Shown: positions 1 to 6,257 of the stretch, in pieces
Numbering within the stretch: the stretch's first letter is position 1
Layout of the letters: every line of letters starts with the position of its first letter
From: Flavihumibacter sp.
GTDB taxonomy: Bacteria > Bacteroidota > Bacteroidia > Chitinophagales > Chitinophagaceae
Assembly (NCBI GenBank): GCA_025455285.1
Contig: JALOMU010000059.1
Location: forward strand, 1 to 9,687
DNA: 9,687 nucleotides
Reading direction: 5' to 3'
Position numbers and translations under genes: made by a program
The notes under the pieces: model-generated
The model's database searches: none
What the model was told of the DNA's origin: nothing
The model's input: only the letters and a program-made list of their open reading frames with translations

Positions 1-1809
1 GACCTGACTTCTCTTTCACCAACTCCCTATAAAGACATCATCAATCGCTGGAACCTGGTAAAAAAAGATCCGAATGCCGCTCTCAGTGAGCCGGTAGAGC
101 CAATAGTATGGTGGATTGAAAACACTACTCCGGTTGAACTTCGCCCGATTATAAAAGAAGCCGGAGAAAAATGGAATGAAGCCTTCGAAGCAGCCGGATT
201 CAAAAATGCGGTTGTTATGAAGATCATGCCGGATGATGCGGATTGGGATCCTGCAGATATCCGTTACAATGTTATTCGATGGGTTAGCTCTGCCAACCCA
301 CCATATGGTGCCATTGGCCCCAGCTTTACCAACCCCCGTACCGGTCAGATACTCGGAGCTGATATCACGGTAGAATGGAAATCGGGAGCCGGTGCTGTAG
401 TCCAGGATGATTTGTTTAATGGTGGAATGAGTGCAGCAGTAACGCTGCCCTGGGAAAACCCTGAAGCTGCTATGAATGCTTCACATTCGCATGGCAGTTT
501 CCAGGTGAATGGCATGAAGCAGCACCTGAACTGCTCTATCGCACAGGAGCTTAGCCTTCAGTTTCAAACCGGAATTGCTACCATTGCAACCCTGGATGAG
601 GAAGATCGTCAGACTGCAGAGGTAAAAGAGTTACACAAGCAATTCCTGTATTACCTGATCCTGCATGAAATGGGGCACACACTTGGGTTGAACCACAACA
701 TGAAGGCAAGCCAGATGTTAAGCCCAACAGAAGTGCATGATCTGTCCATTACACGTAAAATCGGTTTACAAGGTTCTGTGATGGATTATCCTTCACTGAA
801 CGTCAACAGCAATCGTGCGAAACAGGGGGATTATTATACCACAAAAGTTGGCCCTTACGATGTATGGGCTATACAATATGGTTATACTCCATTCAGCGCC
901 GCTGAAGAAGAAAAGGAACTCAATAAAATTCTTTCCCGCAGCACCGATCCTCAATTGACTTTCGGAAATGATGCGGATGATATGAGAGCGCCTGGTAAAG
1001 CCATTGATCCCCGTGTTATGGTGAACGATATGAGTAACGATATGGTTGCTTATGCGGAAGATCGCCTCAAACTGGTTAACTCCATGATGCCGAAACTCCA
1101 AGCCCGTTTTGCCAAGCCTGATCAAAGCTATGCTGAGCTTCGCTCCCGTTACTATCAGTTGATGAGTCAGCGTGCCCAGATGGTAAACGCGGTTAGCCGT
1201 TATATTGGTGGTGTTTATGTAGATCGCAGCTTTGCCGGACAAAAGTCAAACACCAAACCATTTACACCGGTTCCTGAAGCCTACCAGAAAAAAGCGATGG
1301 CTTTACTGAATACTTACCTGTTTGCTCCCAATGCTTTTACTGCAGATGCCAGCCTCTTCCCTTACCTGCAAATGCAGCGTCGCGGATTTGGTTTCTTCAA
1401 TGGTACGGAAGATGTAAAACCATCTAATACAATTGCAAGCATCCAGCTGAGCACACTGGCGCATATTCTTCATCCGGTAACTCTGACCCGGATCAATAAC
1501 AGTGGTCTTTATGGAAATGCCTATAGTGTTGCAGAAGTGATGGGTGATCTGTCCCGGGCTATTTTCCAGGCAGATCTGGCGGGTAGCGTAAACCTGTATC
1601 GTCAGAACCTGCAGACGGAATTCGTAAAAGGTGCTGCCGCTATTGTGGAAGCCAAAACCGGATATGATAATGCCTCCAAGGCAGCCGCTTTACATACATT
1701 GAAAAAGGTAAAAGCGATGCTGGCGGGAGCCGCAAGTCCGGATGAACAAACCCGTGCACACCGGACCAACCTGGTATTCCTGATCGACAATGCAATAACT
1801 GTTAAGTAA
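1..1809 (+). CDS. Zinc-dependent metalloprotease, DUF5117/DUF4953 (Met-zincin) family, C-terminal part
   Basis: The reading frame is open from the first base, so the start and signal peptide lie outside the window; about 602 residues are visible of a family usually a little over 800 long. The zinc site is H-E-M-G-H-T-L-G-L-N-H at visible residues 222-232: His222, His226 and His232 should bind zinc and Glu223 is the catalytic base. A Met-turn (S-V-M-D-Y, Met261) follows, as expected of metzincins. The upstream block around residues 78-122 (D-I-R-Y-N-V-I-R-W, then D/N-P-R-T-G-Q-I-L) is typical of this Bacteroidota family. The rest, to residue 602, is mostly helical and corresponds to the family's conserved C-terminal region. 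Members are generally exported, so I infer a periplasmic or surface endopeptidase; the substrate is unknown. A hairpin 20 bases after the stop ends the unit, so it is probably not co-transcribed with the next gene. Family assignment is firm; the physiological role is not. Confidence 0.93.
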   Translation, partial: DLTSLSPTPYKDIINRWNLVKKDPNAALSEPVEPIVWWIENTTPVELRPIIKEAGEKWNEAFEAAGFKNAVVMKIMPDDADWDPADIRYNVIRWVSSANPPYGAIGPSFTNPRTGQILGADITVEWKSGAGAVVQDDLFNGGMSAAVTLPWENPEAAMNASHSHGSFQVNGMKQHLNCSIAQELSLQFQTGIATIATLDEEDRQTAEVKELHKQFLYYLILHEMGHTLGLNHNMKASQMLSPTEVHDLSITRKIGLQGSVMDYPSLNVNSNRAKQGDYYTTKVGPYDVWAIQYGYTPFSAAEEEKELNKILSRSTDPQLTFGNDADDMRAPGKAIDPRVMVNDMSNDMVAYAEDRLKLVNSMMPKLQARFAKPDQSYAELRSRYYQLMSQRAQMVNAVSRYIGGVYVDRSFAGQKSNTKPFTPVPEAYQKKAMALLNTYLFAPNAFTADASLFPYLQMQRRGFGFFNGTEDVKPSNTIASIQLSTLAHILHPVTLTRINNSGLYGNAYSVAEVMGDLSRAIFQADLAGSVNLYRQNLQTEFVKGAAAIVEAKTGYDNASKAAALHTLKKVKAMLAGAASPDEQTRAHRTNLVFLIDNAITVK

Positions 1810-1828
1810 GTAGAAACTTTAGATAAAA

Positions 1829-1859
1829 CAAACAACCCCGCCAAAAACGGGGTTGTTTG
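1829..1859 (+). terminator. Hairpin terminator after the metalloprotease
   Basis: A perfect 12-base-pair stem (1829-1840 with 1848-1859) closes a 7-base loop (1841-1847), starting 20 bases after the protease stop codon. The stem has a GC core (CCCCG/CGGGG) and A/T-rich ends, so its 3' arm ends in GTTTG instead of being followed by a long T run. The 5' flank is A-rich. It fits an intrinsic terminator for the protease transcript. The missing clean T tract is the only weakness. Confidence 0.8.
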
Positions 1860-1962
1860 CATTTGGGAACGGTTCATTCATCGAAAAATTGGAAGACAGT
1901 GTTCATTTTAGGATACTAAAGGACTGCAGCTCCCGTTATGATCCTTAGTAAAATCCCTGCCC

Positions 1963-2496
1963 ATGAAACGCATTATAGCAGTGCTGTCCCTCGCCGCATT
2001 CGGTTTAGGCGCCTGTGAAAAGGTCGATAAGCTGACCCAGTTTACGGTAACAGATCGTACCGAATTAAAAATTGAAGCGGGTGCCGCAACCCTGCTGCCG
2101 TATGATTTATATACCCCTCCTGTATATTCTGAAGCAAGTCGCGAACTCACGTTCAATAACACCAAAGCCGAAATGCTGGAGTCGGTTAAACTCCAGGAAT
2201 TCAGAATGGTGATTACTCAGCCTTTTGGAAGAAGCTGGGATTTTTTGAAAGATATTGAAGTGTTTATAGATGCAGACCAACTGCCGGAAACCAAAATCGC
2301 ATTCGAAACGGACATTACCGATCAGATCAATGCAACCCTGCTCCTGAAAACAGCAGATGTTCAATTAACTGATTACCTCAAAAAAGGAACCTATATTATC
2401 AAGACAAGACTGACAACAGACAAGCTAATTACAGATGATCTGGATGTCAGCATTACTACAAAATTTGCAGTAGACGCGAAAGTCCTGGGTTTATAA
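1963..2496 (+). CDS. Small lipoprotein of unknown function
   Basis: The protein has 177 residues and I do not recognise its family. The N-terminus is a lipoprotein signal: M-K-R, a hydrophobic stretch, then lipobox L-G-A-C with the acylated cysteine at residue 18, followed by Glu-Lys. The mature part (about 160 residues) alternates polar and hydrophobic residues, suggesting mainly beta structure, with no further cysteines, membrane segments or catalytic motif I can name. It is probably tethered to the periplasmic face of a membrane or to the cell surface. The ATG at 1963 is chosen because it directly precedes the signal peptide; no clear Shine-Dalgarno is present. The gene stands alone between a terminator upstream and a convergent neighbour downstream, overlapping that neighbour by 6 bases. 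The coding call is strong because of the signal peptide and the terminator at its end. Confidence 0.85.
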   Translation: MKRIIAVLSLAAFGLGACEKVDKLTQFTVTDRTELKIEAGAATLLPYDLYTPPVYSEASRELTFNNTKAEMLESVKLQEFRMVITQPFGRSWDFLKDIEVFIDADQLPETKIAFETDITDQINATLLLKTADVQLTDYLKKGTYIIKTRLTTDKLITDDLDVSITTKFAVDAKVLGL

Positions 2497-2511
2497 CCCG
2501 GGATTTTTTTT
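2483..2511 (+). terminator. Intrinsic terminator overlapping both convergent stop codons
   Basis: The stem pairs 2483-2491 with 2495-2503 (one G-U pair) around a 3-base loop, and eight T residues follow at 2504-2511. This is a classic Rho-independent terminator for the plus-strand lipoprotein gene. The loop and 3' arm contain both stop codons (TTA/TAA at 2491-2496), so the terminator starts inside the coding sequence. On the minus strand the same hairpin is not followed by a T run, so it should be a weaker stop for the TspO-like gene. Confidence 0.85.
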
Positions 2512-3279
2512 GATCCTTCTCCAGGCCTGATAAAATATCACAATCAACAAAATCCCAATTCCTGTAGCGGCTGTTCTGGCTAGTAAGGGCTCCTCATTTT
2601 GTTTAAAATATATTCCGTACAAGGCCCAGCAGATTACCAATGCATAGGCTGAGTCTCTCCATTTAAGCAAAAATAGAAGTCCCAACACTACTGCCACAAC
2701 CATCATTATAGCTGCCCAGCTTACAGGTGACAAAAATCCTCCTTCCCAACCGCTATGCACAAGAAGAGCCGTTGTGTTCGCTATGGTAGCAACGCTGATC
2801 CATCCTAGGTAAACGCTGAAAGGTACCTGCAGAAAAAAATAAGTCGTGCCGGAAAAACCTGACCGATACTCAAGTAGCAATCGATAAATAAATATAAGAG
2901 TAACCAGAAATGCCAGCATCACAACCAGGGATAATTGAATCTGCAGGTAATGCCACAAAAAAATCCAGCTGCAGTTGATGATGCAGGTTAAAATAAAATA
3001 AACCAACAATTTTGAAAGCATGGATTCCAGCGATCTGTTTTCGGTTTTTCTAACTGCATACCAGATACTATAACCGCAAAAGCAGAGCAGCAACAGGTAA
3101 ATAATTGACCAGATGCTGAAAGTGAATCCTGCTGGAACAAAATAATTTGGATACAAATCCGAAATGGCACCGGTACTCATTTGGTTGATGGGTAACAGAA
3201 CTGCAAGTGAATTTACTACCAATACTGTTACCATTGAGATAGCTGCAACTATTGAATTTGTTCTTAGTGAATTGCTCAT
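2491..3279 (-). CDS. TspO/MBR-related (tryptophan-rich sensory protein-like) membrane protein
   Basis: This is a 262-residue integral membrane protein with about eight hydrophobic segments, near residues 10-30, 47-74, 90-111, 116-137, 145-175, 185-206, 209-225 and 232-252. Two blocks recall the TspO/MBR fold: P-A-G-F-T-F-S-I-W at 49-57, followed by a Leu-rich helix (compare PAWxFxPxW in TspO), and P-F-S-V-Y-L-G-W-I-S-V-A at 153-164 (compare PYxxWxxxA). It is much longer than the ~160-residue, five-helix classical TspO. It therefore belongs to the extended relatives often annotated as tryptophan-rich sensory protein, whose ligand is not known. Classical TspO binds tetrapyrroles and steroids, and I would not transfer that function. 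The ATG at 3279 gives a short positively charged N-terminus before helix 1. It is divergent from the WYL regulator with about 100 bases between starts, so the two could share control. The 3' end overlaps the lipoprotein gene by 6 bases. Confidence 0.75.
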   Translation of the reverse strand: MSNSLRTNSIVAAISMVTVLVVNSLAVLLPINQMSTGAISDLYPNYFVPAGFTFSIWSIIYLLLLCFCGYSIWYAVRKTENRSLESMLSKLLVYFILTCIINCSWIFLWHYLQIQLSLVVMLAFLVTLIFIYRLLLEYRSGFSGTTYFFLQVPFSVYLGWISVATIANTTALLVHSGWEGGFLSPVSWAAIMMVVAVVLGLLFLLKWRDSAYALVICWALYGIYFKQNEEPLLARTAATGIGILLIVIFYQAWRRIKKNPGL

Positions 3280-3383
3280 ATTGTCTGATTAGTTCTTTGT
3301 TCTGAATTGCAACAACCAGGCCTTTGCTAGGTTGAGCGGTAATTTCCAAAATTTTGGCTAGATTTCAGAATAAACCCAAATCC

Positions 3384-4037
3384 ATGTCGCCCCGGGACTA
3401 TATTCTACCGTATTATACCCTGGTTCATCACCTTCAGCAAACTGTGGGTGCCAATCGGGAAGAATTAATGAACGCACTTCAACAAGCGGGTTGTGATTTG
3501 AGTTTGCGGACATTTCAGCGACTATTGGAATCGCTTCGGTCTGACCTGGGGATCCGCATTTCATATGATGCAAGTACCAATCAGTATCATCTGGAGGAAA
3601 TGCCGGAAGGGCAATTGGGAAACTTTTTCCGCTATTGTAAGTATATGCAGGAAGCGGGCTTTATCCTGGATTTGCTGAAAAACCGGGCAGGGGAAGACAA
3701 ATCGGTATACATTCCTCAGGTACAGGGTACTGCAGGTGCGGAATGGCTTTCGCAGCTCACGGAAGCAATCAATGAGAAAAAGATCCTTCGCCTTACCCTT
3801 AGCCAAAATAAAGGGGAGGATAATAAAACCTATTCAATTTTGCCGGTTGCACTAAAACAAGAGGATGAAGCCTGGGTTCTGCTGGCCTGGCAGCCCAAAA
3901 AAGAAAAGTGGAGGCAGATAAAGGCTGAACGGATTGTGGAACTTCAGACAAAAGCACCAGGTATTGATTTAGCTCCCCCGCAGCTAAAAGAGGCCGTTCG
4001 GCAATTTAAAGTCGCGGAAAAACAGGCAAGGAAATAG
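3384..4037 (+). CDS. Short WYL-domain transcriptional regulator
   Basis: From the ATG at 3384 the product is 217 residues; a TTG at 3354 in the same frame would add ten residues (start M-A-R-F-Q-N-K). I prefer the ATG, but neither start has a clear ribosome site. Residues ~8-70 look like a winged helix-turn-helix (an S-L-R-T-F-Q-R-L-L-E-S-L-R recognition-like helix, then a Y-H-L wing), which would bind DNA. Residues ~120-190 match a WYL domain: K-K-I-L-R-L-T-L, then I-L-P-V-A-L, then A-W-V-L-L-A-W and R-Q-I-K-A-E-R-I-V-E-L. The signature W-Y-L is W-V-L here (residues 164-166), so the usual tyrosine is missing. It is shorter than the usual ~300-residue WYL regulators and lacks a clear C-terminal WCX extension. 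WYL domains sense ligands, including nucleic acids in some members; the ligand here is unknown. The fucosidase gene follows by 92 bases on the same strand and the TspO-like gene diverges upstream; both are candidate targets by position only. Confidence 0.82.
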   Translation: MSPRDYILPYYTLVHHLQQTVGANREELMNALQQAGCDLSLRTFQRLLESLRSDLGIRISYDASTNQYHLEEMPEGQLGNFFRYCKYMQEAGFILDLLKNRAGEDKSVYIPQVQGTAGAEWLSQLTEAINEKKILRLTLSQNKGEDNKTYSILPVALKQEDEAWVLLAWQPKKEKWRQIKAERIVELQTKAPGIDLAPPQLKEAVRQFKVAEKQARK

Positions 4038-4129
4038 GCCGACCAGTGTGAATTTAATAGCAGCATCGGTTGATATGCAGGTGCTTCTAAAAAACAGAAT
4101 GATTGAATTTCGTTCGGTAAACCAGTCGT

Positions 4130-6085
4130 ATGTTTTTCTATCGGTATATCTCAACTATATGTGTTGCGGCAATTTTTACTGCCTGTTCAAGCTCTCCTCA
4201 ATTATCTGCTCCTGCGCCCTATGGAGTACTGCCGGAAGAACGCCAATTGCGCTGGCAGGAACTGGAGACGTATGTACTCGTTCACTTTACGCCTACAACT
4301 TTTGAAAATAAGGAATGGGGTTATGGCGATGCTGACCCCGCCAGTTTTAATCCCACTTCATTTGACGCTAACCAGATTGTAAAAGCAGCTGCCGACGGAG
4401 GTTTTAAAGGATTGATCCTGGTTGCCAAACATCATGACGGATTTGCTTTATGGCCAACCAAAACCACGCCGTATAATATCAGCAAAAGCCCATGGAAAAA
4501 TGGCCAGGGAGATATGGTTAAGGAATTTGAAAATGCCGCCAGGAAACTGGGACTGCAATTTGGCGTTTATTGTTCACCGTGGGATCGCAATTTTCCAGCT
4601 TATGGATCACATGAATATGTAACAGCTTTTCGCGGGCAATTACGTGAGCTCTACACCAATTACGGAAATCTTTTTATCACCTGGTTCGACGGGGCTAATG
4701 GCGGAGACGGCTATTATGGCGGTGCCCGGGAAAAAAGGAATATTGACCGTACCACTTATTACGGATGGGATACAACCTGGCAACTTGTCAGGGACCTCCA
4801 GCCTGGTGCAGTTATCTTCAATGATATGGGAGATGTGCGCTGGGTAGGTAATGAGGAAGGTCATGCTGCCGAAACTTCCTGGGCTACCTTTACCCCGGAA
4901 CCGGTGGATGGGAAAACCGTAGCCGCACCAGGTGAACTAAAATATTGGTTATCACCGGAAGGAACCAGAAATGGTAAATACTGGAAGCCGGCTGAATGTG
5001 ATGTGCCGTTGCGGCCAGGCTGGTTTTATCATCCCGATCAGGACCACCGCGTTAAAACCCCGGCGCAATTATTTGATCTGTATTTTAAAAGTGTAGGCAG
5101 GGGGGGAGCACTGGACCTGGGACTTGCTCCCGATAAACGTGGTTTACTTCATGATAATGATGTGGAGTCCCTGGCCAAATTTGGAAAGCTGCTGACTGAA
5201 ACTTTCTCTAATAATCTTGCAACCGATGCCAAACTATCAGCCAGCAATACACGCGGTAAGGCAGACAAACAATTTGGCGTGAAGTTTCTAACCGATGAGG
5301 ATCGCTATTCTTATTGGGCAACAGATGATAGTGTTACTTCAGCTGAACTTTTGCTGGATTGGAAAGAACCGGTAACATTTAATATTGTCCGGATACGCGA
5401 GAATATCCAGCTTGGTCAACGAATTGAGCGCATAGCCATTGACGTGAAAGAAAATGATAATTGGAAAGAAGTGGCTCAGGCTACAAGTATTGGCGCCAAC
5501 CGGCTAGTACGCTTACCTTCTTTTCTAACCACCCAACAGCTGAGGGTTCGGATCCTTCAATCTCCGGTGAGTATTGCGCTGAGTGATATTGGAGTTTTCA
5601 AAGAACCTGATGAGCTTCCAACCGTTTCCTATGGAAATGTTATGGCTCCCGGAGCAATTGATAAAAGGGGTTGGAAAGTAGTGTCTGTTTCTGCAGAAAG
5701 CAAGGATCCGAAAGGAGCGGCCCTTCATGCTATTGACAATGATCCTTCCACCCTTTGGTACACCTGGAACAATGAAAGGGAGATGAGTCCACCTCCCCAG
5801 GAAATAGTAGTTGATATGGGCAAGTCTCAGACCATCAAGGCATTTACCTACCTGCCTCGCACGGGTGGATCATGGGGGGTGGTTGGACAATACGAATGGC
5901 AGGTAAGCCTCGACGGAAAAACCTGGACAAGCGTAGCTTCCGGGGAATTTGCCAACATTAAAGCCAATCCAATTGAGCAGGTGATACAACTTGCAAAACC
6001 CGTCAACTGCAGGTATTTCCGATTTGTCGGGAAGTCTTCCGTGGAGGATAATTACATTTCTGCAGCAGAACTCGGGGCGCTCTGA
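4130..6085 (+). CDS. Alpha-L-fucosidase lipoprotein, GH29 (probably subfamily B), with two C-terminal beta-sandwich domains
   Basis: This 651-residue enzyme should remove alpha-linked L-fucose from glycans. The signal peptide ends in lipobox F-T-A-C with the acylated cysteine at residue 19, so the enzyme is membrane-anchored in the periplasm or on the cell surface. The GH29 barrel spans about 35-360: V-H-F-T (51-54), K-H-H-D-G-F (100-105), S-P-W-D-R (149-153), and T-W-F-D-G-A with the predicted nucleophile Asp187. W-V-G-N-E-E-G at 238-244 carries the likely acid/base, Glu242; this G-N-E motif is the reason for choosing subfamily B, whose members favour alpha-1,3/1,4-fucosyl linkages on branched glycans. 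Residues ~364-493 form a discoidin-like domain and ~512-650 a clearer F5/8 type C (CBM32-like) domain (A-I-D-N-D-P-S-T-L-W-Y; Y-F-R-F-V-G). The ATG at 4130 is set by the signal peptide. No SusC/SusD pair or other glycosidase is visible, so it is not in an obvious polysaccharide utilisation locus here. Confidence 0.93.
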   Translation: MFFYRYISTICVAAIFTACSSSPQLSAPAPYGVLPEERQLRWQELETYVLVHFTPTTFENKEWGYGDADPASFNPTSFDANQIVKAAADGGFKGLILVAKHHDGFALWPTKTTPYNISKSPWKNGQGDMVKEFENAARKLGLQFGVYCSPWDRNFPAYGSHEYVTAFRGQLRELYTNYGNLFITWFDGANGGDGYYGGAREKRNIDRTTYYGWDTTWQLVRDLQPGAVIFNDMGDVRWVGNEEGHAAETSWATFTPEPVDGKTVAAPGELKYWLSPEGTRNGKYWKPAECDVPLRPGWFYHPDQDHRVKTPAQLFDLYFKSVGRGGALDLGLAPDKRGLLHDNDVESLAKFGKLLTETFSNNLATDAKLSASNTRGKADKQFGVKFLTDEDRYSYWATDDSVTSAELLLDWKEPVTFNIVRIRENIQLGQRIERIAIDVKENDNWKEVAQATSIGANRLVRLPSFLTTQQLRVRILQSPVSIALSDIGVFKEPDELPTVSYGNVMAPGAIDKRGWKVVSVSAESKDPKGAALHAIDNDPSTLWYTWNNEREMSPPPQEIVVDMGKSQTIKAFTYLPRTGGSWGVVGQYEWQVSLDGKTWTSVASGEFANIKANPIEQVIQLAKPVNCRYFRFVGKSSVEDNYISAAELGAL

Positions 6086-6088
6086 TTT

Positions 6089-6132
6089 CACCGGTCGGAG
6101 CTTGTCTGCCTTGGCAGATGGCACCGGTCGGG
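6089..6132. repeat. Intergenic CACCGGTCGG direct repeats flanking a small hairpin
   Basis: Two identical 10-mers, CACCGGTCGG, sit at 6089-6098 and 6122-6131, just after the fucosidase stop. Between them is a 6-base-pair hairpin (6105-6110 with 6113-6118, 2-base loop). Because ACCGGT is its own reverse complement, the two copies can also pair with each other, making a larger imperfect hairpin over 6090-6128. A third copy lies after the vWA gene at 7534-7543. No T run follows, so it is not a standard intrinsic terminator. It could be a dispersed palindromic repeat or an mRNA 3'-end stabilising structure. The remaining 6133-6257 holds only a small GATGC/GCATC hairpin (6147-6159) and no promoter I can support. 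Confidence 0.6.
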
Positions 6133-6257
6133 TAAAATGATCCAGGGATGCAAGGCATCATTGAACGGTAAATCAATGAGTGTTAAACATTCTGTAAAGG
6201 GAGTGCCGACTGTGTGAAAATGTTCCGATTGCGTCATCTCAACGGAAAACCATCGCC

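Noticed and set aside
793..1242. Minus-strand open frame of about 150 codons inside the metalloprotease gene
   Set aside because: It lies wholly opposite a strongly supported coding sequence, has no recognisable domain and no upstream signals; it is a shadow of the codon pattern of the real gene.
3280..3383. Paired divergent promoters between the TspO-like and WYL genes
   Set aside because: TTTG, TAGGTTGA and TAGATTTC fragments occur, but none pair at the 19-21 base spacing on either strand. Promoters must exist in or near here, but I cannot place them.
4048..4305. Plus-strand frame of 85 codons overlapping the start of the fucosidase gene
   Set aside because: It overlaps the fucosidase signal peptide and N-terminus in another frame. 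Its translation is cysteine-rich and unlike a known protein, and the fucosidase frame has clear motifs.
6089..6131. The two CACCGGTCGG copies as attachment-site or target-site duplications
   Set aside because: The segment between them is only 23 bases, far too short for a mobile element, and a third copy occurs elsewhere in a palindrome, so a repeat family is the simpler reading.
6133..6257. Promoter for the vWA gene (TTGA near 6161 with TAAACATT near 6184)
   Set aside because: The spacing is right for a Bacteroidota promoter, but both boxes match the consensus poorly, so it is indistinguishable from chance.
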